Of a DNA stretch of 64,000 nt, positions 8,310 through 16,433 are shown in pieces. The translations under genes were made by a program, and so were the position numbers. The number at the start of each line of letters is the position of its first letter. Within the stretch, counting starts at the first letter, position 1. The notes under the pieces were generated by a model, which had not been told where the DNA came from, searched no databases, and saw only the letters and a program-made list of their open reading frames with translations. The DNA is from Sinomonas sp. P10A9 (GTDB lineage: Bacteria; Actinomycetota; Actinomycetes; Actinomycetales; Micrococcaceae). The DNA lies in NCBI RefSeq assembly GCF_041022165.1, contig NZ_CP163302.1:1550001-1614000 (forward strand). Direction: 5' to 3'.

Positions 8310-9585
8310 GGCGGTCGCCGAGGGCACCCGCGGATACTCGAAGCAGGACTCAAGCCGCTGGGTCGAGGAGCCCCGCAAGAAGAGCTACCGCAGTGACTTC
8401 GAGCGGGACAGGGCGCGCGTCCTCCATTCCTCGGCGCTGCGCCGACTCGGGGCGAAGACCCAGGTCGTCGCCCCTGACACCGACGACTTCGTCCGCACGC
8501 GCCTGACCCACTCCCTCGAGGTGGCCCAGGTGGGCCGCGAGCTCGGACGTGTGCTTGGCTGCGACCCGGACGTCGTTGACACCGCATGCCTGAGCCACGA
8601 TCTGGGCCATCCTCCTTTCGGCCACAACGGCGAGAGCGCCTTGAATGACATCGCCCATGCGATTGGCGGCTTCGAGGGCAATGCCCAGACCCTACGCCTG
8701 CTCACGCGCCTCGAGCCGAAGGTCCTCGACCGTGACGGCCAGCCGGCGGGGCTCAACCTCACCCGGGCGAGCCTCGACGCCTCGTGCAAGTACCCCTGGA
8801 CGGCGGTGGACGCCCCGCTCATCCACGGGCACCGGACCAGCAAGTTCGGCGCGTATGAGGACGATCTGCCGATCTTCTCGTGGGTCCGTGAAGACGCCCC
8901 TGCGGGTCGGTCCTGCATCGAGGCCCAGGTCATGGACCTCTCGGACGACATCGCCTATTCGGTCCACGACGTCGAGGACGCGATCGTGGCGGGGAAGTTC
9001 CAGCTGCGCTGGATGGAGAACCCTGACCACCGCGCCCGCGTGATCGGCTACACCCAGCAGTGGTACCTCCCGCACAGCGAGCCGGCCGAGATCGACGCCG
9101 CGCTTGCGCGGCTCGAGGCCACACCCGTGTGGGTTCGGGAGGCAGACGGCTCGCGGCGGTCGATGGCCGCCCTGAAGAACATGACCAGCCAGCTCATCGG
9201 CCGGTTCTGCGACAGCGCCCTCTCTCTGACGCGTGCCGCGTACGGCGCGGCCCCGCTCACGCGGTACGCCGGCGAGGTCATGGTGCCGGATGAGACGGTC
9301 ACCGAGATCGCCGTCATGAAGGGCCTCGCCACCACCTTCGTCATGACGACCGACCACCGCCAGCCCATCTATGAGCGCCAGCGTGAGGTCCTGCACGCCC
9401 TCGTGACGGCGCTCAGCGCCACCGGGGACCGGCATCTGGAGCCGATGTTCGCCGCGGACTGGCGCGCGGCGCAGGACGACGCGGGCCGGCTGCGCGTCGT
9501 CGTCGACCAGGTCGCCTCCCTCACGGATGGCTCGGGCCTCGCATGGTATGAGCGGCTCGTCGGCAGCCTGCCGAGCCTGTGGTGA
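8302..9585 (+). CDS. dgt: deoxyguanosinetriphosphate triphosphohydrolase-like protein
   Basis: 427 residues. HD-superfamily enzyme that hydrolyses dNTPs to deoxynucleoside and triphosphate. The metal-binding HD signature is SHDLGHPPFGHNGE; upstream is the conserved RLTHSLEVAQVGR block and downstream DLSDDIAYSVHDVEDA. I start it at the GTG (VAEAVAEGTRGYS) that overlaps the end of dusB; the open frame runs further upstream but there it is antisense-like shadow of dusB. The dusB-dgt-dnaG order is standard in actinobacteria. Confidence 0.93.
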   Translation: MAEAVAEGTRGYSKQDSSRWVEEPRKKSYRSDFERDRARVLHSSALRRLGAKTQVVAPDTDDFVRTRLTHSLEVAQVGRELGRVLGCDPDVVDTACLSHDLGHPPFGHNGESALNDIAHAIGGFEGNAQTLRLLTRLEPKVLDRDGQPAGLNLTRASLDASCKYPWTAVDAPLIHGHRTSKFGAYEDDLPIFSWVREDAPAGRSCIEAQVMDLSDDIAYSVHDVEDAIVAGKFQLRWMENPDHRARVIGYTQQWYLPHSEPAEIDAALARLEATPVWVREADGSRRSMAALKNMTSQLIGRFCDSALSLTRAAYGAAPLTRYAGEVMVPDETVTEIAVMKGLATTFVMTTDHRQPIYERQREVLHALVTALSATGDRHLEPMFAADWRAAQDDAGRLRVVVDQVASLTDGSGLAWYERLVGSLPSLW

Positions 9586-9598
9586 CGGTGACCGGGAC

Positions 9599-9604
9599 TA
9601 AGGT
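9599..9604 (+). promoter_or_regulatory. -10 box for leaderless dnaG
   Basis: TAAGGT is separated from the dnaG GTG by six bases, so transcription would begin on the start codon itself. No Shine-Dalgarno is present. No convincing -35 is visible. Confidence 0.45.
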
Positions 9605-9610
9605 GGACCA

Positions 9611-11518
9611 GTGGCCGGCCTGATCAAACCCGAGGACATCGCGGAGGTCCGTGCGCGCACGGACATCAAGGAGGTCGTCGAGGGCTACGTGACCCTCAAG
9701 GGTGCAGGCATCGGCTCCTGGAAGGGCCTGTGCCCGTTCCACGACGAGCGTTCGCCCTCATTCCACGTCCGCCCCCACGTGGGCACTTACCACTGCTTCG
9801 GCTGCGGCGAGAGCGGCGACGTCATCAGCTTCGTCATGAAGCTGGACCACACAGCGTTCGCCGAGACGGTCGAGAAGCTCGCGGCCCGCATCGGCTACGA
9901 GCTGCACTACGAGGACGGCGCGGGACCACGGCGCGAAGAGGTCGGCCGCCGCCAGCGCCTGCTCGACGCGCACAAGATCGCCGCAGAGTTCTTCCAGGCC
10001 CAGCTCCTCAGCCCTGCCGCCGCAGCGGGACGCCAGTTCCTCTTCGAGCGCGGATTCGAGCGCAACGTCGCCGAGCAGTTCGGTGTGGGCTTCGCCCCGC
10101 AGGGATGGGACGCGCTCCTCAAGCATCTGCGGGGCAAAGGGTTCACGGACGACGAGCTGAGGCTCACGGGCATGTTCTCTGAGGGCAACCGCGGTCTGTA
10201 TGACCGTTTCCGTGGCCGCCTCATCTGGCCCATCCGGGACATCACGGGGGAGGTGATCGGCTTCGGCGCCCGGCGCCTGTTCGACGATGACCAGGGCCCC
10301 AAGTACCTCAACACCCCAGAGACCGCGCTCTACAAGAAGTCCCAGGTCCTCTACGGGATCGACATGGCCAAGCGCAACATTGCCAAGAAACGACAGCTCG
10401 TCGTCGTCGAGGGCTACACCGACGTCATGGCGTGCCATCTCGCGGGCGTCGACACCGCCGTCGCCTCCTGCGGAACGGCGTTCGGCGGCGAGCACATCAA
10501 GATCGCTCGCCGGCTCCTCTCGGACGACGGGACCGGGGGAGAGGTCGTCTTCACGTTCGACGGCGATGCCGCGGGCCAGAAGGCCGCACTCAGGGCCTTC
10601 GAGGAGGACCAGCGCTTCGTGGCCCAGACCTACGTGTCGGTCGAGCCGAGCGGCATGGACCCGTGCGAGCTGCGCCAGCACCGCGGCGATGCCGCCGTGC
10701 GGCAGCTCATCGAGGCGCGCCGACCCCTCTTCGAGTTCGCGATCCAGGCCACCCTGCGCAAGCACAACCTCGAATCGGTCGAGGGCCGCGTCGCGGCACT
10801 GCGCGAGGCCGCACCGGTCGTTGCGCAGATCCGAGACCAGGCCATCCGGCCGGCCTATGCCCGCGAGCTCGCGAAGTGGCTCGGGGTGCCGCTCGAGGAG
10901 GTCACGCGGGCGGTCACGTCGGCCGGAAGGCACCTCACGGCGTCGGGCGCGTCTCGCGTGCCCCAGCAAGGCGTCAACCGGCCCGGTGCGGCGCACGACG
11001 CCGCGGGGCCGAGTGCCGCCGTTGCCGCGCCTGCCGTCTGGCTTCCGGACCCGCGGGACCCGGTGGCGGTCATGGAGCGGCAGTCCCTCGAAGTGGTCCT
11101 CCAGCAGCCCCAGATGCTGCTCGATGTCTCTTGGGCGGAATTCGCCTCGGCACGCTTTGCGGCGCCAGCGTACGCCGCCCTGCACTCCGCGATCGTCGCT
11201 GCCGGACGTCCGGCGGAGCAGGAGGCCACGGCCGGCTGGATAGAGCGTGTGCGCCACGAGCTGGCAGAGCCCCTGCGCCCGCTTCTGGCAGAGCTTGCGG
11301 TGACACCCCTCCCGGCTACGACTGAGGAGTCGCTTGAGCGCTACTGCCGGGACATCCTCGCGGGCCTCGCCGAGCTGCAGATCACAGCCCAGAAGGCCGA
11401 GATGATCGGGCAGCTGCAGCGTCTGGACCCGGCCGGTGCGCCGGAAGCGTTCCAACGCCTCAACCGCCGCCTCATGGAGCTCGAGCTGCGTCGTCGTGCC
11501 CTCCGCTCCGCCGACTGA
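9611..11518 (+). CDS. dnaG: DNA primase
   Basis: 635 residues. Makes RNA primers at the replication fork. The CHC2 zinc ribbon is at the N-terminus with ligands Cys41, His44, Cys62 and Cys65, followed by the basic catalytic-core segment and the TOPRIM domain (VVVEGYTDVMACHLAG, then FTFDGDAAGQKAA). The C-terminal third holds an Ala/Pro-rich linker and a DnaB-interacting helical domain (IERVRHELAEPLRPLL onward). Start codon GTG, apparently leaderless. Length is normal for an actinobacterial primase. Confidence 0.97.
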   Translation: MAGLIKPEDIAEVRARTDIKEVVEGYVTLKGAGIGSWKGLCPFHDERSPSFHVRPHVGTYHCFGCGESGDVISFVMKLDHTAFAETVEKLAARIGYELHYEDGAGPRREEVGRRQRLLDAHKIAAEFFQAQLLSPAAAAGRQFLFERGFERNVAEQFGVGFAPQGWDALLKHLRGKGFTDDELRLTGMFSEGNRGLYDRFRGRLIWPIRDITGEVIGFGARRLFDDDQGPKYLNTPETALYKKSQVLYGIDMAKRNIAKKRQLVVVEGYTDVMACHLAGVDTAVASCGTAFGGEHIKIARRLLSDDGTGGEVVFTFDGDAAGQKAALRAFEEDQRFVAQTYVSVEPSGMDPCELRQHRGDAAVRQLIEARRPLFEFAIQATLRKHNLESVEGRVAALREAAPVVAQIRDQAIRPAYARELAKWLGVPLEEVTRAVTSAGRHLTASGASRVPQQGVNRPGAAHDAAGPSAAVAAPAVWLPDPRDPVAVMERQSLEVVLQQPQMLLDVSWAEFASARFAAPAYAALHSAIVAAGRPAEQEATAGWIERVRHELAEPLRPLLAELAVTPLPATTEESLERYCRDILAGLAELQITAQKAEMIGQLQRLDPAGAPEAFQRLNRRLMELELRRRALRSAD

Positions 11519-11548
11519 GCCTGGCCACGGGGCCGAGCCGGCGCCGAT

Positions 11549-11578
11549 TTCACCTCAGGGCTCAGGCCCTGCTAGGGT
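11549..11578 (+). promoter_or_regulatory. promoter of tRNA-Asn genes
   Basis: TTCACC and TAGGGT are separated by 18 bases, which places the transcription start about eight bases before the first tRNA. The gene spacing suggests both tRNA copies share this promoter. Confidence 0.5.
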
Positions 11579-11592
11579 AGGACCCGCTGCGA

Positions 11593-11668
11593 TCCCCCGT
11601 AGCTCAATTGGCAGAGCATTCGACTGTTAATCGAAGGGTTACTGGTTCGAGTCCAGTCGGGGGAGCCA
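11593..11668 (+). tRNA. tRNA-Asn (GTT), first copy, CCA encoded
   Basis: A complete cloverleaf: acceptor TCCCCCG/CGGGGGA, D-arm AGCTC...GAGC, anticodon loop CTGTTAA (anticodon GTT) and T-arm CTGGTTCGAGTCCAG. The discriminator is G and the 3' CCA is encoded in the DNA. Confidence 0.97.
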
Positions 11669-11681
11669 TTTGCAGTGTCAG

Positions 11682-11754
11682 TCCCCCGTAGCTCAATTGG
11701 CAGAGCATTCGACTGTTAATCGAAGGGTTACTGGTTCGAGTCCAGTCGGGGGAG
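11682..11754 (+). tRNA. tRNA-Asn (GTT), second identical copy, no CCA
   Basis: The 73-base mature sequence is identical to the first copy, which lies 89 bases upstream. Here the discriminator G is followed by CAC, so CCA is not encoded. A recent tandem duplication is the simplest explanation. Confidence 0.97.
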
Positions 11755-11800
11755 CACCTTCACGCAGCGCCTGCAGTCAGCGGGCCCGCGACAGGCATTT

Positions 11801-11824
11801 CGCCCCGCTCTGTCGGGGCGTTTG
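11801..11824 (+). terminator. terminator of the tRNA-Asn unit
   Basis: CGCCCCG and CGGGGCG form a 7-bp stem around a 6-base loop, followed by TTTG. It lies about 50 bases after the second tRNA. Confidence 0.6.
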
Positions 11825-11830
11825 TCGTCT

Positions 11831-11836
11831 TATCAT
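11831..11836 (+). promoter_or_regulatory. -10 box for leaderless hypothetical gene
   Basis: TATCAT ends six bases before the ATG of the next gene; no Shine-Dalgarno lies between, so the transcript is predicted to be leaderless. Confidence 0.45.
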
Positions 11837-11842
11837 GATCCT

Positions 11843-12274
11843 ATGTCCGAGTCGTCGGCCCCCCTTCCCCCTGGGTGGACGCGCTACGAGGGTCCGCTCC
11901 TGACCATCTGGCGGGCCCGATTCGAGGGCGCCTACGGCGAGGGCACCGCGAACGGCTTCAACGACGGGATGTTCGTGCGCGATCAGCGCCGCCCGATCGC
12001 CCAATGGGTCAACTTCGCGCTCCGCTCCGCGGTGCTCGTAGCGCCCGAGACGCCAGGCGGGTGGCCCGTCCAGAGGTTCGCCATCTACTACGCCCCGCCG
12101 CGTGAGGGCTTCTGCACGATCCGGACGGAGCGGCATGAGTGGATGCCCCGCGGTCCCCGGGGTTCGACGACCGATGCGGATGCGTTCACTGCGGCCGTCT
12201 TAGCTGCGGAGCAGTTCCTGCAGGTCGAGGCCACCTTCGGCGCCCTCGACACCGGAAGCCCGCGGACTCCCTGA
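11843..12274 (+). CDS. conserved hypothetical protein
   Basis: 143 residues, soluble, no signal peptide. It opens with a Pro-rich stretch (PLPPGWTRYEGP) and contains several Trp/Tyr-rich strands (LLTIWRARFEGAYG, FAIYYAPPREGFCTIR) before an Ala-rich C-terminal helix. I do not recognise the family. The ATG is chosen over an upstream GTG because a TATCAT -10 box sits at leaderless spacing in front of it. No functional neighbour: a tRNA unit lies upstream and a holin-like protein downstream. Confidence 0.65.
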   Translation: MSESSAPLPPGWTRYEGPLLTIWRARFEGAYGEGTANGFNDGMFVRDQRRPIAQWVNFALRSAVLVAPETPGGWPVQRFAIYYAPPREGFCTIRTERHEWMPRGPRGSTTDADAFTAAVLAAEQFLQVEATFGALDTGSPRTP

Positions 12275-12371
12275 GCTGCGCGGCGGCGGGCCCCCAGCGG
12301 CAACTGGGTGGTAGTTTGGTCACGGATTGCGCCTCGCGCGTTCTTGACCGACAGGAAAGGACCCGACGACG

Positions 12372-13247
12372 ATGAGTGGACGCCACAGTACGCCGGCAGG
12401 CCGGCGGCCGAAGCTGGCCGCTCTGCCGGACCTTGTAGGCCAAGCCGCGCGGCTCGCGCCGCGCCAGTTGAACGACGAACTCGCCCTCGCCAAGATCGAG
12501 CTCAAGAACCGGGGCGTCAAGGCAGGAGTCGGGGCTGGACTGTTCGTCGTGGCGCTCTTGTTCCTCGGACTCCTCGTGATCGCGCTCGTGGTGGCGGCAA
12601 TCCTTGGTCTCGCCACCGTCATGCCCGGGTGGCTGGCGGCCCTGATCGTCGGGGCCGCGTTCCTTGTGATCATCGCGATTGCGGTGCTCATCGGCATGGC
12701 GTGGGTGAAGAAGGCCATGCCGCTCGTCCCGGCCGACGCGATCCGCGGCGTGCGCTACGACCTCGGCATCGTGACGGAGGGCCGCAACTTCGATCCGCGC
12801 CTGCTCGATCCGTCGACAATCCAGTACAAGCGCGCGCAGGCCACGAAGGAAGCCGAGAAGGCCAAGGCCAAGATGGAGAAGGAGGCGCAGGAGCGGGCCC
12901 ACGGCAAGGTCAAGCTCCCCGCACCGACTGAAGCCGAGCTTCGCGAGCGCCTCGAGAAGCGCCGCGCACACCTTCTGGACGTCCGCGACGGCCTCGTTGC
13001 CGAGATGGACGTCAAGCGCCAGGCCGGCTACCTCGCCGACGACGTCAAGGCCAGGTTCGCCGGTGGATCAAGCCGCGCCCCTTTCGCCACGACGGGCACG
13101 ACGGCGCGGGGTGGCCCGGGCGCGCAGGGCACCAGCCGCGCGGCAGACACCGCGGAGGCGCTCAAGGGACGCTGGGCGCCGCTCGCGGTGTTCACCGTCT
13201 CGGCCACCGCCTTCGTGGTCTTCCTGCGCAAGCTGGTGAAGAACTGA
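12372..13247 (+). CDS. Phage_holin_3_6-like membrane protein fused to a DUF3618-like region
   Basis: 291 residues. Residues about 15-45 (LPDLVGQAARLAPRQLNDEL) and two adjacent membrane helices (VGAGLFVVALLFLGLLVIAL, AALIVGAAFLVIIAIAVLIG) match the actinobacterial holin-X superfamily, which despite its name is a chromosomal membrane protein. A charged Lys/Glu coiled coil follows, then a block like DUF3618 (ELRERLEKRRAHLLDVRDGL ... DVKRQAGYLADDVKARF) and a third C-terminal helix ending in FLRKLVKN. In many actinobacteria the two parts are separate neighbouring genes, so this looks like a fusion. AGGAAAGG precedes the ATG. Likely role is envelope-associated; function unknown. Confidence 0.75.
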   Translation: MSGRHSTPAGRRPKLAALPDLVGQAARLAPRQLNDELALAKIELKNRGVKAGVGAGLFVVALLFLGLLVIALVVAAILGLATVMPGWLAALIVGAAFLVIIAIAVLIGMAWVKKAMPLVPADAIRGVRYDLGIVTEGRNFDPRLLDPSTIQYKRAQATKEAEKAKAKMEKEAQERAHGKVKLPAPTEAELRERLEKRRAHLLDVRDGLVAEMDVKRQAGYLADDVKARFAGGSSRAPFATTGTTARGGPGAQGTSRAADTAEALKGRWAPLAVFTVSATAFVVFLRKLVKN

Positions 13248-13317
13248 GCGGCCGGGGGCCCTCAGTGCACAGCAGTACCTTGATCACGGGGGAACCGCCG
13301 CTGGTCCCGCCCCACGG

Positions 13318-13977
13318 GTGGGCGGTGCGGAAACGGTGAGGTTCTTCGACGCGGGCACACGGCCGGGGGCCGAGCAGGTCGAGACCGACCGCCTCTTCAC
13401 CCTGCCGAACATCATCACGATCCTGAGGTTCTTCGGCGTGCCGCTCTTCATGTGGCTCGTCCTCGCCGAGCGGGAGTACGGCTGGGCCGTAGTGGTGCTC
13501 GCAGTCATGGGGAGCACGGACTGGGTGGACGGCTACGTGGCGCGGCGCCTCGGCCAGGTCTCGCTGCTCGGGAAGGTACTCGACCCGGCGGCGGACCGCC
13601 TCGCGCTTCTTGCTGTCGCGCTGACCCTCGTGCTCGCCGACGTGGTGCAGTGGTGGTACCTCGCCGCTCTGCTCGTGCCCGACCTCGCACTGGGCACGGC
13701 CTCGCTCTTCTACTTCCACAGCCATCCTGACCTCCCGGTGTCGAAGATCGGGAAGCTCCGCACGGCATTCCTTCTCGTGGGTACGCCGCTGCTCGTTCTG
13801 TCCAAACTGTCCGTCCCCGGGGCGGTTGCCTACGCAGTGGTGGCCTGGGTCCTGCTCCTCCTTGGCCTCATCGGGCACTGGATTGCAGCGTTCAACTACT
13901 TCCGCGCAATCGTGGCCAAGGGTCGGCCGGTGCGCGAGAGCAGGCTTGAGGACAACGGCTGGGAAGGCGGTCGTTGA
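13318..13977 (+). CDS. CDP-alcohol phosphatidyltransferase family protein (PgsA-like)
   Basis: 219 residues. Membrane enzyme that swaps CMP of CDP-diacylglycerol for an alcohol. The CDP-OH signature D-x2-DG-x2-AR-x8-G-x3-D-x3-D is intact (DWVDGYVARRLG ... GKVLDPAADR). Several hydrophobic segments surround it (IITILRFFGVPLFMWLVLA, VAYAVVAWVLLLLGLIGHWI). Whether it makes phosphatidylglycerol phosphate, cardiolipin or phosphatidylinositol phosphate cannot be decided. Two GTG starts six codons apart are possible; neither has a strong ribosome site. The next gene starts within its stop codon. Confidence 0.88.
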   Translation: MGGAETVRFFDAGTRPGAEQVETDRLFTLPNIITILRFFGVPLFMWLVLAEREYGWAVVVLAVMGSTDWVDGYVARRLGQVSLLGKVLDPAADRLALLAVALTLVLADVVQWWYLAALLVPDLALGTASLFYFHSHPDLPVSKIGKLRTAFLLVGTPLLVLSKLSVPGAVAYAVVAWVLLLLGLIGHWIAAFNYFRAIVAKGRPVRESRLEDNGWEGGR

Positions 13978-14912
13978 TGGTGTGGTTCGCCGTCGTGCTC
14001 GCCGTGCTCGGCGCCTTCTTCCTCGCGTTCGGCGCGCAGCGGCAGGGGAGTGCCGTCAAGGCGGACATGGGCGGCCTCGCCCTGAGCTCCCGCAGCTTCG
14101 TCCGGCTCCTGCGGAATCCCCGGTGGATTCTCGGACTGACACTCCTCGGCGCTGGCATGCTGTGCAACATGGTCGCCCTTGTCTCGGCACCTCTGACAGT
14201 GATCCAGCCGATCGGTGCCATCGCGCTCGTCATCACGACGATTGTCAACTCCAAGGACCAGGGCATCACGATCAATCGGCCCACCGTCGTCGCCATCACC
14301 GCCTGCGTGACCGGATCGGCGCTCTTCGTCCTGCTTGCCGTGAACGCGACGGTCGAGAACCATCATGTGGGTGCCGACGCGGAACTGGCCATCGTGCTGC
14401 TGCTCGCCCTCGCCGTCGGGGTGCTCGGTGGTCTCGCGACCATGTTCCGGCACCGGCTGAGCGCGTTCGTCTACATCCTCGGAGCGGGGGTGCTGTTCGG
14501 CTTCGTGGCCGTCCTGACCCGGATCATCGGTCGGGACCTCCTCTCCGCCAACGGGCAGTTCCTCCTGAACGTGCAGTGGTATTCGGTCGTCGCGATCGTG
14601 GCTGCGGGAGGTCTCGGCTCCTGGTTCGTCCAGAACGCCTATTCGTCCGGGCCGCCCGACCTCGTGATCGCCGGCCTGACGGTCATCGATCCGATTGTCG
14701 GCATTGCGATCGGCATCACCATCCTCGGTGAGCTGCGTCCTGACGTGCCCGCCGTCGTTGCGGTTGCCATGGTGGTGGCCGCCCTCATTGCTATCGTGGG
14801 AGTCATTGCCCTGTCCCGGCACCATCCGGAGGTCGCGAAGCGGAAGAAGGACTCCGCGCGCGAGCTTCGGGGAGGATCCGGGCCCGATGCACGTTCCCAC
14901 ACCGGCGGCTGA
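13977..14912 (+). CDS. DMT/EamA-like multi-spanning membrane protein
   Basis: 311 residues and about nine to ten membrane segments, with internal two-fold similarity typical of drug/metabolite transporters (early ILGLTLLGAGMLCNMVALV ... TVIQPIGAIALVITTI and late LVIAGLTVIDPIVGIAIGI with LGELRP). The C-terminus is a basic tail (KRKKDSARELRGG). The ATG overlaps the TGA of the phosphatidyltransferase, so the two are translationally coupled, and a glycosyltransferase follows. The trio may serve envelope lipid or glycolipid metabolism; the substrate is unknown. Confidence 0.8.
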   Translation: MVWFAVVLAVLGAFFLAFGAQRQGSAVKADMGGLALSSRSFVRLLRNPRWILGLTLLGAGMLCNMVALVSAPLTVIQPIGAIALVITTIVNSKDQGITINRPTVVAITACVTGSALFVLLAVNATVENHHVGADAELAIVLLLALAVGVLGGLATMFRHRLSAFVYILGAGVLFGFVAVLTRIIGRDLLSANGQFLLNVQWYSVVAIVAAGGLGSWFVQNAYSSGPPDLVIAGLTVIDPIVGIAIGITILGELRPDVPAVVAVAMVVAALIAIVGVIALSRHHPEVAKRKKDSARELRGGSGPDARSHTGG

Positions 14913-14977
14913 TCCGTATCTGGAGGCCCGCCGGGAACGCGGACCGGAACCGCCGGCCCGCCCGACCAGGAGAGCTT

Positions 14978-16189
14978 GTGACCACGCCTGAACCCGAGAC
15001 GGACCTGACCAGCAAGCCGCTGACGATTCTGATTGGCGCAGACACCTATCCACCCCATGTCAACGGCGCCGCGCAGTTCGGGTATCGGCTTGCCAAAGGC
15101 ATGACGGCGCGCGGACACCACGTGCACGTCGCCGCCGTGCGCTCCGACAGGGGAAAGAGCTTCACCGAGGTGCGCCCGGAGGCAACCGTCCACCGTCTCC
15201 GTTCCCACTCGGTGCCGACCCACGAATACTGGCGCGTCGTGTTCCCCTGGGAGGTCAAGAAGGAGATCGCGCTCCTCTTCGACCATGTCAAGCCCGATGT
15301 GGTCCACATCCAGAGCCATTACATGATCGGCGAGCACGTCCTCTACGAGGCGGTGAAGCGTGGCATTCGCGTGGTCGCGACCAATCACTTCATGCCGGAG
15401 AACCTCAACCCGTTCCTTCCCTTCCCGCAGTGGTTCCTGAACATCGTGGGCCGCCAGTCGTGGAAGGACATGGGCAAGGTCATGGGGCAGGCCGATGTGG
15501 TCACGACGCCAACGCCGCTCGCCGCGAAGGCCATGCGTGACCATGCGTTCCTGACGGAGGTGCTGCCCCTCTCGAACGGCATCGACATCGCCGCCTACGA
15601 GCCGCGGCCCGGCGAGGTGGTCGTGAAGAACCCGTATCCCACTGTTCTCTTCGCCGGGCGGCTCGCGGAGGAGAAGCATATCGACGTGCTCATCGAGGCC
15701 GTCGCCAAGACCCCGCCCGAGCTCAATGTGCACCTTGAGATCGTGGGCGGCGGAGAGGTGCGCCCGTCCCTTGAGCATCTCGTGGACCGCCTGGGCGTGA
15801 GGAGCCGGGTCCGCTTCCTTGGCCTTGCACCCGACGACGAGCTCCGGCTCGCCTACCTCCGCGCAGACCTCTTCTGCATGTCGGGGACCGCGGAACTCCA
15901 GTCCCTCGCGACGCTCGAGGCCATGAGCGCCTCCACCCCGGTGGTGCTGGCGAACGCGATGGCCTTGCCGCACCTCGTGGTCGACGGTGAGAACGGGTAT
16001 CTCTTCCGCCCCAACGACGTCGACGACCTTGCTGCCAAGATCACCGCCGTGCTGAGCCTTCCCCCGGCGGAACGGGCCCGGATGGGCGCGGAGAGTTACC
16101 GCATGGTCCAGAAGCACGGACTCAAGGCCACACTGGACACGTTCGAGGCCCTGTACCGCGGCACCGACGTCGGCGGCGACCTGGCCTAG
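14978..16189 (+). CDS. glycosyltransferase family 4
   Basis: 403 residues with GT-B fold. The N-terminal domain begins with an acceptor-binding loop (IGADTYPPHVNGAAQFGYRL), and the C-terminal domain shows the donor-binding features VLFAGRLAEEKHIDVLIEA, RVRFLGLAPDDELRLAYLRA and the E-x7-E block SATLEAMSASTPVVL (here LQSLATLEAMSA). The GTG start is preceded by GGAG. GT4 enzymes of this type often make glycosyl-diacylglycerols or mannosylated phosphatidylinositol; the upstream lipid genes fit a glycolipid role, which is inference. The CAU tRNA follows about 30 bases downstream. Confidence 0.87.
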   Translation: MTTPEPETDLTSKPLTILIGADTYPPHVNGAAQFGYRLAKGMTARGHHVHVAAVRSDRGKSFTEVRPEATVHRLRSHSVPTHEYWRVVFPWEVKKEIALLFDHVKPDVVHIQSHYMIGEHVLYEAVKRGIRVVATNHFMPENLNPFLPFPQWFLNIVGRQSWKDMGKVMGQADVVTTPTPLAAKAMRDHAFLTEVLPLSNGIDIAAYEPRPGEVVVKNPYPTVLFAGRLAEEKHIDVLIEAVAKTPPELNVHLEIVGGGEVRPSLEHLVDRLGVRSRVRFLGLAPDDELRLAYLRADLFCMSGTAELQSLATLEAMSASTPVVLANAMALPHLVVDGENGYLFRPNDVDDLAAKITAVLSLPPAERARMGAESYRMVQKHGLKATLDTFEALYRGTDVGGDLA

Positions 16190-16218
16190 GATGGAAAGGT
16201 CCCCAGCACTTGGGGCGT

Positions 16219-16292
<74 letters not shown>

Positions 16293-16297
16293 CGGTC

Positions 16298-16336
16298 AGG
16301 CCCGGAGCCATGCGCAGCGTGGTTCCGGGCCTTTTT
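16298..16336 (+). terminator. Rho-independent terminator after tRNA
   Basis: AGGCCCGGA pairs with TCCGGGCCT, with further pairing inside the loop (GCCA/TGGT), and is followed by TTTTT. It is the clearest intrinsic terminator in the window. Confidence 0.85.
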
Positions 16337-16383
16337 GCGTCCACCGGTCCGGCCGGGTTGTCGAGACCGCCGGGGAAGCGTAT

Positions 16384-16411
16384 GTTACTTGTGAGTAACT
16401 ACTCTTGAGTA
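16384..16411. promoter_or_regulatory. two overlapping dyads upstream of acyl-CoA dehydrogenase
   Basis: GTTACT-N4-AGTAAC is directly followed by TACTC-TT-GAGTA. Both dyads share the AGTAAC/GAGTA core and end 22 bases before the ATG. This is the look of a TetR- or GntR-type operator controlling the dehydrogenase. No regulator gene is adjacent, so the binder must be encoded elsewhere. Confidence 0.5.
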
Positions 16412-16433
16412 ACAACTGACCCTGGAGAGCACC

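Noticed and set aside
12372..13247. Remnant of a prophage because of the holin-like domain
   Set aside because: No other phage genes; this family is a normal chromosomal membrane protein in actinobacteria.
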